NCBI RefSeq assembly: GCF_004310335.1
Contig: NZ_SIRS01000004.1
Location: 475,856-539,855, forward strand
DNA: 64,000 nt
DNA from: Hyunsoonleella pacifica
GTDB taxonomy: Bacteria > Bacteroidota > Bacteroidia > Flavobacteriales > Flavobacteriaceae
Direction of reading: 5' to 3'
The translations under genes and the position numbers were made by a program. Positions 17,517-26,046 of this stretch are shown here, one piece after another. The notes below the pieces were generated by a model. That model saw only the letters and a program-made list of their open reading frames with translations. It did not search any database and was not told the DNA's origin. Each line of letters starts with the position of its first letter. Positions within the stretch are counted from its first letter, which is position 1.

Positions 17517-20510
17517 TTATCCCACTATATTTACAATTTTACCTGGGACTACAATTACTTTTTTGGGTGTTCTACCCTGTAATTGGTCTTGTGTTTTCTC
17601 ATAAGCTAACACTGTTTTTTCTATTTCTTCTTTGCTCAAATCTAATGGTAACTCTAAAGTAAAACGCATTTTACCATTAAAAGAAATAGGGTAATTTTTA
17701 CTACTCTCTACCAAATGACTTTCATCAAATTCTGGGAATGGTGCTGTTGAAATCGATTGGTTATTTCCAAGTCTTTCCCAAAGTTCTTCGGCGATATGCG
17801 GAGCATAAGGCGAAATTAAAACCAATAGCGGCTCCAATATTTCTTTTGAAGTACACTTTTGTTTTGTTAACTCATTTACAGCAATCATGAATGTAGATAC
17901 TGAAGTATTAAATGAAAAATTCTCGATATCTTCTTGAACTTTTTTAATAGTTTGGTGTAATGTCTTTAGATTATCTTTTGTAGGCACAGCCCCATTCACA
18001 TTCAATCCGTTCTCTCCAATATATAACTTCCAAAGCTTTTTTAAGAAGGAATGTACGCCTGTAATACCTGCTGTATTCCAAGGTTTATATTGCTCTAATG
18101 GCCCCAAGAACATTTCGTAAAGACGTAAACTGTCTGCACCATAATCTGCAACGATATCATCTGGATTTACGACGTTGTATTTTGATTTGGACATTTTTTC
18201 GACTTCACGACCTACTTTGTAAACACCGTTTTCTAGAATAAATTCAGCATTTTTAAACTCTGGACGCCAATTTTTAAAGGCTGCAACATCTAATTCATCG
18301 GAAGAGTTCACAAAAGAAACATCTGAATGAATCGGTACAACAGTAGGGGCTGCATCATTAAACCAATCAACTTTAACCCCTACTTTTGAATATTCGTTAA
18401 TAACCTCAGATTTTATTTTATTTATAGCTTCATTTTGCTTTTTATTTACAAAATCTTCCGCAATTCCTTTTGATAAAATAAAAGTTCTCTTTTTAATATT
18501 TTCATCTTTCAAAAAACCATCAACAAGATTTTCATGTTTTATATCAAAATCCATTCTATACACAAAAGCACTAGTCCCCAAAATCATCCCTTGGTTAATC
18601 AGCTTTTTGGCATATTCATCCGTGGGTACAAATCCTTTATCAAACAAGAATTTTTGCCAAAAACGAGAATATAGTAAATGCCCCGTAGCGTGTTCGCTAC
18701 CGCCAATATATAAATCAACATCTTGCCAATAGTTAAGTGCTTCTTTACTTGCAAATACATCTGGATTGTTAGCATCCATATAGCGGTTAAAATACCAAGA
18801 ACTTCCTGCCCACCCAGGCATGGTGTTCAACTCGAGAGCGAAAACTGTTTTATTATTAATTAAATCATTAGAAACTACTTCATTCTTTTCAGTATCCCAT
18901 GCCCAAACTGTAGCATTTCCTAATGGTGGTTCGCCGGTTTCAGTTGGCAAATATTTTTCAACTTCAGGAAGTTCAATCGGTAGATGTTCGGTATCAATCA
19001 TTTGCGGTAATCCATTCACGTAATACACAGGAAATGGCTCTCCCCAATAACGCTGACGACTAAACACTGCATCCCGTAAACGGTAATTGGTTTTTCCTTG
19101 CCCTTGACCAATTTGCTCCAATTCGTAAATAGCACGTTTAGTTGCTTTTTTGTAGTTTAATCCGTTTAGGAAATCACTATTAGCGATGATGGTTTTTTCT
19201 TTATCTGCAAAAGCTTCCTCAGAAATATCTACACCTTCAAAAATATTTGGAATAGGAATATTAAAATGCTTCGCAAAATCATAATCGCGCTGATCGCCAC
19301 AAGGTACACTCATAACGGCACCTGTACCGTATCCTGCCAATACATAATCGCCTATCCAAATAGGAATTGGTGTTTTTGTAAATGGATGTTCTGCATAAGC
19401 ACCTGTAAATGCCCCAGAAATGGTTTTAACATCAGCCATTCTATCGCGTTCACTACGTTTTGCTGTAGCTTCAATATACGCATCAACCTCAGCTTTTTGT
19501 TCTGGAGTTGTAATCTGTGACACAAGTTCATGTTCTGGTGCTAACGTCATGAAAGACACACCGAAAATAGTATCTGGTCTTGTGGTAAAAACGTCAATTT
19601 TTTCTGAAGGAGATTGCTTCGCTTCACTCGCAATGACGTTAAACGAGACAGACGCCCCAACCGATTTCCCAATCCAGTTACGTTGGCTTTCTTTTAAAGC
19701 ATCTGTCCAATCTATCCTCTCTAAACCTTGAAGCAGTCGCTCAGCATAGGCAGAAATACGCATACTCCATTGGGTCATTTTTTTACGAATTACAGGATAT
19801 CCGCCTCGCTCTGAAACACCATTTACAATTTCATCATTGGCCAATACCGTTCCTAGTGCCGGACACCAGTTTACTTCGGTTTCTGCTAAATAGGTTAATC
19901 TATATTGTAATAAGATTTGTTGTTGCTTTTCAGAAGAAAAAGCTTGCCATTTCTCGGCAGTAAATATGGCAACATCATCATCACAAACTGCATTTACAGA
20001 CGCATTCCCTTCAACTTCAAAAATTTTGATTAATTCAGTAATATCTTCAGCTTTATTGCTTTCATTATTATACCAAGAATTAAACAATTGGATGAAAATC
20101 CATTGTGTCCATTTGTAATAACTAGGGTCAGAAGTACGCACCTCACGAGACCAGTCAAACGAAAACCCTATTTGATCTAACTGACGGCGGTAGGTTGCAA
20201 TATTTTCCTTGGTTGTAATGGCTGGATGTTGCCCCGTTTGTATGGCGTATTGTTCAGCAGGCAACCCAAAAGAATCATAACCCTGTGGGTGCAATACATT
20301 AAAACCTTGGTGGCGTTTGTAACGTGCATAAATATCAGAAGCAATATACCCTAAGGGATGCCCAACATGTAATCCTGCACCACTTGGGTAAGGAAACATA
20401 TCCAACACGTAATATTTTGGTTTATCACTATTGTTTTCGGCTTTAAATGTTTGGTTGTCTGCCCAATAGTTTTGCCATTTCTTTTCAATTTCGTTGAAAT
20501 TGTATGTCAT
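17517..20510 (-). CDS. leuS: Leucyl-tRNA synthetase, with an in-frame dispersed-repeat insertion
   Basis: Charges tRNA-Leu. I chose the ATG at 20510 (MTYNFNEIEKKWQNYW), the family start, giving 997 residues against about 860 in E. coli. The class I motifs are present: HIGH-type signature PSGAGLHVGHPLGY and KMSKS in VEKMSKSKYN. The CP1 editing domain begins around residue 280 (VFTTRPDTIFGV). The extra length comes from lineage-type insertions (about 115-185 and the leucine-specific region before KMSKS) plus a ten-residue peptide VIASEAKQSP at about 292-301, encoded by a dispersed DNA repeat. A TAAATTTG -7 box lies at 20532-20539 on the minus strand. Likely functional. Confidence 0.97.
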   Translation of the reverse strand: MTYNFNEIEKKWQNYWADNQTFKAENNSDKPKYYVLDMFPYPSGAGLHVGHPLGYIASDIYARYKRHQGFNVLHPQGYDSFGLPAEQYAIQTGQHPAITTKENIATYRRQLDQIGFSFDWSREVRTSDPSYYKWTQWIFIQLFNSWYNNESNKAEDITELIKIFEVEGNASVNAVCDDDVAIFTAEKWQAFSSEKQQQILLQYRLTYLAETEVNWCPALGTVLANDEIVNGVSERGGYPVIRKKMTQWSMRISAYAERLLQGLERIDWTDALKESQRNWIGKSVGASVSFNVIASEAKQSPSEKIDVFTTRPDTIFGVSFMTLAPEHELVSQITTPEQKAEVDAYIEATAKRSERDRMADVKTISGAFTGAYAEHPFTKTPIPIWIGDYVLAGYGTGAVMSVPCGDQRDYDFAKHFNIPIPNIFEGVDISEEAFADKEKTIIANSDFLNGLNYKKATKRAIYELEQIGQGQGKTNYRLRDAVFSRQRYWGEPFPVYYVNGLPQMIDTEHLPIELPEVEKYLPTETGEPPLGNATVWAWDTEKNEVVSNDLINNKTVFALELNTMPGWAGSSWYFNRYMDANNPDVFASKEALNYWQDVDLYIGGSEHATGHLLYSRFWQKFLFDKGFVPTDEYAKKLINQGMILGTSAFVYRMDFDIKHENLVDGFLKDENIKKRTFILSKGIAEDFVNKKQNEAINKIKSEVINEYSKVGVKVDWFNDAAPTVVPIHSDVSFVNSSDELDVAAFKNWRPEFKNAEFILENGVYKVGREVEKMSKSKYNVVNPDDIVADYGADSLRLYEMFLGPLEQYKPWNTAGITGVHSFLKKLWKLYIGENGLNVNGAVPTKDNLKTLHQTIKKVQEDIENFSFNTSVSTFMIAVNELTKQKCTSKEILEPLLVLISPYAPHIAEELWERLGNNQSISTAPFPEFDESHLVESSKNYPISFNGKMRFTLELPLDLSKEEIEKTVLAYEKTQDQLQGRTPKKVIVVPGKIVNIVG
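19609..19637 (-). repeat. Dispersed palindromic repeat translated inside leuS
   Basis: The minus strand reads GTCATTGCGAGTGAAGCGAA followed by GCAATCTCC, an element I recognise as a widespread bacterial intergenic repeat with inverted ATTGC/GCAAT ends. Here it lies in frame in leuS and encodes VIASEAKQSP. It falls between SVSFNV and KIDVFTTRPDT at the entry to the editing domain, a surface-turn position. Confidence 0.75.
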
Positions 20511-20531
20511 CGTAAGTCGTTTTGCGAGCTG

Positions 20532-20539
20532 CAAATTTA
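20532..20539 (-). promoter_or_regulatory. leuS -7 box
   Basis: On the minus strand TAAATTTG fits the Bacteroidota TAnnTTTG consensus 21 bases before the chosen leuS ATG. No -33 TTG is found at normal spacing, so support is moderate. Confidence 0.45.
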
Positions 20540-20577
20540 AGCTTTAAATAGAAATATGAGGTGGTAATACTCAAAAA

Positions 20578-21576
20578 ATGGTATTCTCTAATATATCTAA
20601 AATAATAGATTTATTTTTGATGATTTCAATTGAGAAATTATTTTCAAAAACAAACTTCAAATCATTGCAAAACAATATAATAAGAGCGCATTTTGCACTT
20701 TTAGCAACCCACGTCATTTACGCTGCAAATAATTTTATAGCTAAAGGTATCATGCCAGAAAAAGTGAATCCTAACGCACTAGTAATGCTTCGTGTAATAG
20801 GAGCTGGCTTACTGTTTTGGGGTATTAAATTTTTTATTAAGGAACGTGTTGCGAAAAAAGACCTCTTTAAACTTGCACTATGTGGTTTGTTTGGAGCATC
20901 ATTAAATCAATTATCATTTTTTCATGGCCTTAGTTTAACATCTCCTATTGACACATCAATTATAATGACATCGGCTCCTGCAGTAGTTTTCATATTGAGC
21001 ATCCTATTTTTAAAAGAACAGGTAAGTAACCGTAAAATTTTAGGTATCAGTATTGGAGGTCTAGGAGCTATAGGTTTAGTTTTATATGGACAAGTTGCAG
21101 AAGGCAACAGCTCTTTTTTAGGAAATATTTTTGTTTTCTTAAACGTGTTATTCTATTCCTTTTATCAAGTTATTGCAAAACCTTTAATGCGAAAATATCA
21201 TTTCATTACAATTATAAGTTGGGTATTTTTATTCGGTTTTGTGTTTCTAATTCCATTTGCTTTAAAGGATTTAGTATTAACTACAAACTTTGAAGCCTTT
21301 ACTACAGACACCTATTTAGCGATAAGCTTCGTTATTTTTTTTACCACCTTTTGCAACTTTCTATTCAATATTTATGCATTAAAACAAGTTTCTGCACCAG
21401 TAGTTGCAAGTTACACCTATGCACAACCTGCGGTAAGTTTTATTATTGTTTTAATCCTGTCTTTCATATTTCACAATAACACTTATAATGAGGATATTAA
21501 TTGGATAAAAATTACGTGCTGTTTTTTAATTATTATCGGTGTATACTTAATAAGTAAGAAGCAGAAAAAAACTTAA
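20578..21576 (+). CDS. EamA/DMT-family transporter
   Basis: An inner-membrane exporter-type protein with ten predicted transmembrane helices made of two EamA repeats (about residues 40-170 and 190-325). Landmarks are ATHVIYAANNFIAKG in helix 1, SLTSPIDTSIIMTSAPAVVF and the second-repeat ASYTYAQPAVSFIIVLI. The substrate cannot be inferred; the family exports amino acids, metabolites or drugs. The first ATG is used, but an ATG at 20620 (MISIEKLF) would give a more typical N-terminus. A second EamA protein is at 58859. Confidence 0.88.
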   Translation: MVFSNISKIIDLFLMISIEKLFSKTNFKSLQNNIIRAHFALLATHVIYAANNFIAKGIMPEKVNPNALVMLRVIGAGLLFWGIKFFIKERVAKKDLFKLALCGLFGASLNQLSFFHGLSLTSPIDTSIIMTSAPAVVFILSILFLKEQVSNRKILGISIGGLGAIGLVLYGQVAEGNSSFLGNIFVFLNVLFYSFYQVIAKPLMRKYHFITIISWVFLFGFVFLIPFALKDLVLTTNFEAFTTDTYLAISFVIFFTTFCNFLFNIYALKQVSAPVVASYTYAQPAVSFIIVLILSFIFHNNTYNEDINWIKITCCFLIIIGVYLISKKQKKT

Positions 21577-21676
21577 AATAGGAGCATTTTAAAACAACAA
21601 TGTTGATATGTTTTAGTTTATAAAAATACGCATTTCATATACTTTAGTATTTTTACATCGTTAATCCAATACCTTT

Positions 21677-22555
21677 ATGAGTTCATCCTTTGAAAAACAC
21701 CAAAAACGCCGCTTAGTTTCATCTTATATTTCTGTAGTGATAAGCATCGCTTTAGTATTGTTTTTATTGGGCTTGTTGGGAATGTTAGTATTAAACGCCA
21801 AAAAGGTATCCGATCATTTTAAGGAACAAGTCGTAGTTACCATTTACCTAAAAGATACAGCCAAAGAGGTGGAACGCAAACAGCTTGAGAAAAGTTTAGC
21901 CATGGCAGATTACATAAAATCTACAGAATATGTCTCAAAAGAACAAGCTGCAGCATTTATGAAAGCCGAAACTGGCGAGGATTTCATGGATTTTGTAGGT
22001 TATAATCCGTTACAAAATTCCATCGATGTACATTTAAAAGCAGATTTTGTAACCTCAGAGCATTTAGAAAAAATTTCCACTGAAGCCTTAAACAAGAAAT
22101 TTGTTGATGAAGTTACTTACGATAACGACTTGGTAAACTTAATGAACGATAACGTTAAAAAAATAAGTTTTTGGGTTTTGGTCATCAGTGGTTTATTCAC
22201 ATTAATCGCTGTTTTACTTATCAATAGCTCATTACGATTAGCCGTTTACTCTAAGCGATTTACCATAAAAACCATGCAAATGGTAGGCGCAACTAAACGC
22301 TTTATTCGTCGCCCATTTGTATGGAAAAGTATCCGTTTAGGTATCGTTGGCGCCATTTTAGCCTTAATAGGCATGACTATTGTGCTATATTACATCAACA
22401 AATCCTTCCCAGAATTAGAGTTACTCGCAAACCCCGTTTTAATGGTGTTACTTTTTGTAATCGTTTTCGCTTTAGGTATTGTTATTACTTGGATAAGCAC
22501 ACACTTTGCAACACAGCGCTTTTTAAATTTAAAAACAGATGAGTTGTATTATTAG
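21677..22555 (+). CDS. ftsX: FtsX, cell-division ABC-type permease
   Basis: Partner of FtsE that controls cell-wall hydrolases at the septum. 292 residues: one N-terminal transmembrane helix (about 18-38), an extracytoplasmic domain (about 45-170, VVTIYLKDTAKEVERKQLEK), then three C-terminal helices of the FtsX fold (residues 175 onward) with LRLAVYSKRFTIKTMQMVGAT before helix 3, a conserved FtsX feature. ftsE is not adjacent, which is usual in Bacteroidota. It is followed by DUF3098, uppP and truB, a conserved group. About 400 bases of non-coding sequence with a repeat copy separate it from DUF3098. Confidence 0.95.
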   Translation: MSSSFEKHQKRRLVSSYISVVISIALVLFLLGLLGMLVLNAKKVSDHFKEQVVVTIYLKDTAKEVERKQLEKSLAMADYIKSTEYVSKEQAAAFMKAETGEDFMDFVGYNPLQNSIDVHLKADFVTSEHLEKISTEALNKKFVDEVTYDNDLVNLMNDNVKKISFWVLVISGLFTLIAVLLINSSLRLAVYSKRFTIKTMQMVGATKRFIRRPFVWKSIRLGIVGAILALIGMTIVLYYINKSFPELELLANPVLMVLLFVIVFALGIVITWISTHFATQRFLNLKTDELYY

Positions 22556-22959
22556 TAAAACTCTATTTTGAGAAGTCTATAAGACGCACTCAAAATTGTT
22601 AGTTGAACTAATCCAGCTTCCTAGCGGGATCTTTGCCTACAAACCATGTACGTGAATTAATTTTTAAAATTTTGGGCGTTACCACAAGGGTCGGGCTTTA
22701 CGTTTCAAGTCCTCGCACCTCCTGCGTCTGGCTGTGGGCTTTCCTCTGCAATCCCTAACGCGCCACTCTTGCTCTAAAACCTACCTCTAACCTTCCAAAA
22801 GAGAAGAACACCACGCTTTCTCTAGAAGACTACGAAACATTAACAATAGAAAATTTACTAAGTTTCAAAGCATAACCTTATAGCCAAAAGAAATTTTAAA
22901 CCCATATTAACACTTCGTTTTTAAATAAATCACTTAATTTGCATTAATTCTATTAAACC
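22556..22959. other. 404-base intergenic region between ftsX and DUF3098
   Basis: Contains repeat copy B (22674-22761). The remainder is AT-rich. A short open stretch at 22759-22876 on the plus strand (ending TIENLLSFKA) has no start codon or recognisable family and may be a fossil or chance. TTAATTTG near 22934 resembles a -7 box for DUF3098 with one mismatch. Confidence 0.5.
22674..22761 (-). repeat. Dispersed GCGTTAGGGATTG element, copy B (short form)
   Basis: On the minus strand it opens GCGTTAGGGATTGCAGAGGA and closes with AAAGCCCGACCC and TAACGCCC. The terminal stem GCGTTA/TAACGC (22756-22761 with 22676-22681) is retained. The middle is shorter and unrelated to the other copies. A short ACC/GGT hairpin precedes the 3' end. 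Confidence 0.7.
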
Positions 22960-23214
22960 ATGGGAGAACAAAAACGTAAAGAAGCCTCAAAACCAACATT
23001 TGTTTTTGGCAAAAAAAACTATAAATTCATGTTTATTGGTTTAGCATGCATAGCTCTTGGTTTTATATTAATGGCCGGTGGAGGAAGTGATGACCCCAAC
23101 GTGTTTAACCCTGAAATCTTTTCTTGGAGACGTATTCGTCTAGCGCCAACACTGGTATTAATTGGTTTTGTTATCCAGATTTATGCTATTTTATTGAATC
23201 CTGATAAGAAGTAA
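22960..23214 (+). CDS. DUF3098 small membrane protein
   Basis: 84 residues: a charged N-terminus (MGEQKRKEASKPTFVFGKKN) and two transmembrane helices (about 25-43 and 63-79) with the DUF3098 hallmark loop GGGSDDPNVFNPEIFSWRR-x-RLAP between them. Bacteroidota-specific; almost always encoded between ftsX and uppP. Its function is not known; the conserved neighbourhood suggests a link to cell-envelope growth or division. Confidence 0.93.
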   Translation: MGEQKRKEASKPTFVFGKKNYKFMFIGLACIALGFILMAGGGSDDPNVFNPEIFSWRRIRLAPTLVLIGFVIQIYAILLNPDKK

Positions 23215-23215
23215 C

Positions 23216-23290
23216 TCATTCCTGCGAAAGCAGGAATCTCAATCCAACTAAAGACTTTATTTTTCTAGATTCCTGCTTTCGCAGGAATGA
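23216..23290. repeat. Paired CATTCCTGC palindrome repeat, copy 1
   Basis: Two hairpins with the same arms ATTCCTGC/GCAGGAAT (23218-23237 and 23269-23288; loops GAAA and TTTC) are arranged as mirror images around a 31-base spacer, so the whole unit is also an inverted repeat. It lies between the convergent ends of DUF3098 and glycerate kinase, where it may act as a bidirectional terminator. A diverged copy is at 49446-49521. Confidence 0.8.
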
Positions 23291-23300
23291 CAGCAGTCAA

Positions 23301-24428
23301 TTAAATCAAATGTTTTTTAGCAAAATTCTCGGCTATTTTTGTTACATAGTTAAAATCGTTTTCGATAGCATCTTCTAAGTTTTTTGCATAATGCATTACG
23401 GCATTGGTGTATTCCAAACCTAATCTTTTAATACCAATTTCATCCAAATCAACAGCACCACAAAATGCAGCTACTTTTACCTTTTGTGCTTTCGCAGAGT
23501 CCAAAACCCCTTTAATGGTTTTCCCTGAAAAGGTTTGAGTATCCAATTTACCTTCTCCAGTAATAATCCAATCGGCATTTGCAATGTTTTGATCAAATTT
23601 AGCCAAGTCTTTTATTAATGTAATTCCAGGCATAAGGACTCCATTAAGAAATACTTTTGACGCTATACCCATACCGCCAGCGGCACCTGCACCTTTAACA
23701 GACTGAGGGTTTACCCCAAAAGTAGATTCTAAAACTTTTGCAAAATCAGAAAGTCCTTTATCTAACATCTCAATATCTAAATCTGTAGCGCCTTTTTGTT
23801 TAGCATATACATAGGCAGCACCGTTTTTTCCGTAAAGTGGATTAGAAACATCACAAGCTATTCTAAAATTTACAGCTCCTAACTTTGGCTGAATTTTGGT
23901 AGTGTCAATAGTTTTTATATGTGATAAGTTTGCTCCAATGGGTTTTACCTCAGCGTCATCCTCATCTAAAAAGTGATACCCCAAAGCACTTGCCATTCCA
24001 ATCCCACAATCGTTTGTAGCACTACCACCAATACCTAAGATAATATGTTTTGCACCATGTTCAATAGCATCAATAATTAGTTCGCCTGTACCAAGAGTAG
24101 TAGCGTTTTTGCAATCAAACTGTTCTGGTTGTAATAATTTAACTCCAGAAGCTTCGGCCATTTCTATAAATGCCGTTTTAGATACTTCTGCATATAAATA
24201 AGACGCTTCTATCGGCTCAAAAAACGGATTGTTTACTGTTGTTGTTATTGTTTTACCTTTCAAGTAATAGTTTACAACTTCAATAGTCCCATCGCCACCA
24301 TCAGCAAGTGGTAACTTTATAATATCACAATTTGGTGTAACAGCCCGAATACCTTTTTCTACAGCATCACAAAACTCCAATCCTGTTAACGAATTTTTAA
24401 ACTTATCTGGAGCTAAAACAATTTTCAT
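23301..24428 (-). CDS. Glycerate kinase
   Basis: Phosphorylates D-glycerate (GarK/GlxK family, usually to 2-phosphoglycerate). I chose the ATG at 24428 (MKIVLAPDKFKNSLTG), the family N-terminus, giving 375 residues. Conserved blocks are ADGGDGTIEVV, EMAEASGVKLL, GTGELIIDAIEHGAKHIILG-GGSATNDCG-GM and TGEGKLDTQTFSGKTIKGV. It stands alone on the minus strand between DUF3098 and uppP, breaking the otherwise collinear ftsX-DUF3098-uppP-truB group. No pathway neighbours are present to say where the glycerate comes from. Confidence 0.95.
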   Translation of the reverse strand: MKIVLAPDKFKNSLTGLEFCDAVEKGIRAVTPNCDIIKLPLADGGDGTIEVVNYYLKGKTITTTVNNPFFEPIEASYLYAEVSKTAFIEMAEASGVKLLQPEQFDCKNATTLGTGELIIDAIEHGAKHIILGIGGSATNDCGIGMASALGYHFLDEDDAEVKPIGANLSHIKTIDTTKIQPKLGAVNFRIACDVSNPLYGKNGAAYVYAKQKGATDLDIEMLDKGLSDFAKVLESTFGVNPQSVKGAGAAGGMGIASKVFLNGVLMPGITLIKDLAKFDQNIANADWIITGEGKLDTQTFSGKTIKGVLDSAKAQKVKVAAFCGAVDLDEIGIKRLGLEYTNAVMHYAKNLEDAIENDFNYVTKIAENFAKKHLI

Positions 24429-24495
24429 TCCTCTAAAATACAATTCATTTAACTAAAGTTTAAGCCTTAAAACTTCATTTGTATCACTATTTTAA

Positions 24496-24503
24496 TATTT
24501 TTG
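24496..24503 (+). promoter_or_regulatory. Candidate -7 box of uppP-truB
   Basis: TATTTTTG fits TAnnTTTG but lies only 5 bases upstream of the uppP ATG. If used, the transcript would be nearly leaderless. Position makes it tentative. Confidence 0.35.
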
Positions 24504-24507
24504 CGAC

Positions 24508-25305
24508 ATGGATGTAATCGACGCTATCATATTAGGTATTATTCAAGGACTTACAGAGTTTCTACCTGTATCTTCAAGTGGACATTTAGAATTGGGAAAA
24601 GCTATTTTGGGCGACAACTCCGTTCCTGAAGAAAGCCTTTTATTTACAGTTGTACTTCATTTTGCAACAGCTTTAAGCACCATTGTTATCTTTAGAAAAG
24701 ATATACTTGAAATTATAAAAGGGATTTTAAAATTTCAATGGAATGAAGACATGCAATTTTTAGCAAAAATTGTGGTGTCCATGCTACCAGCTGTAATTGT
24801 AGGTTTATTTTTTGAAGAACAATTAGAAGCTTTATTTGGCGGTAATATTTTACTAGTGGGCTGCATGCTAATTATTACAGCTTTACTTTTATTTTTGGCA
24901 GACAAAGCTAAAGACACTAGCAAAAAAGTAAGTTTCTCTAATGCTTTTGTTATAGGAATCTCCCAAGCCATTGCCATGCTTCCTGGCATATCACGTTCAG
25001 GTGCTACAATTTCAACATCTGTGTTATTAGGAAACGATAAAACCAAAGCAGCACGTTTTTCATTTTTAATGGTTGTGCCTTTAATTTTTGGGAAAATTGC
25101 TAAAGATATTTTAAGTGGTGATATTTCTACTGAAAGTCAAAACTTCACTGCACTTTCTATAGGTTTTATAGCTGCTTTTGTAGCCGGACTTTTTGCCTGT
25201 ACTTGGATGATTGCTTTAGTAAAGAAAAGCAAATTGTCTTATTTCGCTATATACTGTGTTATTGTTGGTGTTATTGCAATTATTGTATCTCTTTTAAATA
25301 ACTAA
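24508..25305 (+). CDS. uppP: UppP, undecaprenyl-diphosphatase (BacA family)
   Basis: Inner-membrane phosphatase that recycles undecaprenyl diphosphate to the monophosphate carrier. 265 residues with about eight hydrophobic segments. The two family motifs are intact: GIIQGLTEFLPVSSSGHLEL (catalytic Glu/Ser/His) near the N-terminus and LPGISRSGATISTSVLLG (catalytic Arg) around 155-172. The stop overlaps the truB start (TAATG). Complements uppS at 8.4 kb. Confidence 0.97.
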   Translation: MDVIDAIILGIIQGLTEFLPVSSSGHLELGKAILGDNSVPEESLLFTVVLHFATALSTIVIFRKDILEIIKGILKFQWNEDMQFLAKIVVSMLPAVIVGLFFEEQLEALFGGNILLVGCMLIITALLLFLADKAKDTSKKVSFSNAFVIGISQAIAMLPGISRSGATISTSVLLGNDKTKAARFSFLMVVPLIFGKIAKDILSGDISTESQNFTALSIGFIAAFVAGLFACTWMIALVKKSKLSYFAIYCVIVGVIAIIVSLLNN

Positions 25306-25994
25306 TGACTGCTGAAAATTTCTTATCAGGACAGGTTTTACTGATTGATAAACCTTTAAACTGGACGTCCTTTCAAGTGGTTAACAAATTGCGTTGGGAA
25401 ATACGCCAAGCCTTCAATATTAAAAAAATAAAAGTAGGGCATGCTGGTACTTTAGATCCTTTAGCAACAGGATTATTGGTAATTTGTACTGGTAAAAAAA
25501 CAAAGGAAATCAATACGTATCAAGGACAAATAAAAGAATATACCGGTTCATTAGTTTTAGGTAGCACAACACCTTCGTTTGATTTAGAAACTGAAATAAA
25601 TCAAACTTATCCAACAGAGCATATCACAGAAGATGCAATTCATAACACTACTAATGCTTTTATTGGAGACATTCAACAATTTCCTCCTGTATTTTCGGCT
25701 ATAAAAAAAGACGGAAAACGCTTGTATGAATTTGCTAGAGCTGGAGAAGACGTTGAAATAAAATCAAGAACAGTATCTATTTCAGAGTTTGAAATTACAA
25801 ATATTAATGGTCTTACTATTGATTTTAGAGTGGTTTGTAGTAAAGGTACTTACATTCGCTCTTTAGCGAATGATTTTGGGAAAGCTTTAAACTCTGGAGC
25901 ACATCTATCAGCGTTAAGGCGAACCAAAATTGGCGACTTTAATGTGGAAAATGGTATGACTATTGAAGCCTTCATTAGTAGTTTAAACAACTAA
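25305..25994 (+). CDS. truB: tRNA pseudouridine(55) synthase
   Basis: Makes pseudouridine 55 in the T-arm of tRNAs. 229 residues, at the short end because it lacks a C-terminal PUA domain, as in other Bacteroidota. Motifs: IDKPLNWTSFQVVNKLR, then VGHAGTLDPLATGLLVICTGK with the catalytic Asp, YTGSLVLGSTTPSFDLETEI, and the C-terminal VCSKGTYIRSLANDFG-x-LNSGAHLSALRRTKIGDF. Translationally coupled to uppP by overlapping stop and start. Confidence 0.97.
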   Translation: MTAENFLSGQVLLIDKPLNWTSFQVVNKLRWEIRQAFNIKKIKVGHAGTLDPLATGLLVICTGKKTKEINTYQGQIKEYTGSLVLGSTTPSFDLETEINQTYPTEHITEDAIHNTTNAFIGDIQQFPPVFSAIKKDGKRLYEFARAGEDVEIKSRTVSISEFEITNINGLTIDFRVVCSKGTYIRSLANDFGKALNSGAHLSALRRTKIGDFNVENGMTIEAFISSLNN

Positions 25995-26046
25995 AATTTA
26001 TATATTTACGTATATTTCAATGTAAAAACATTGCTAAAACATAGAT

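Noticed and set aside
22759-22876. Short reading frame ending in TIENLLSFKA as a gene or fragment
   Set aside because: No start codon or family similarity; it overlaps the edge of a repeat. It could be a remnant, but I cannot support it.
24496-24503. Assigning a firm uppP promoter at this box
   Set aside because: The TATTTTTG box is only 5 bases from the ATG and lacks a -33 element, so it is kept only at low confidence.
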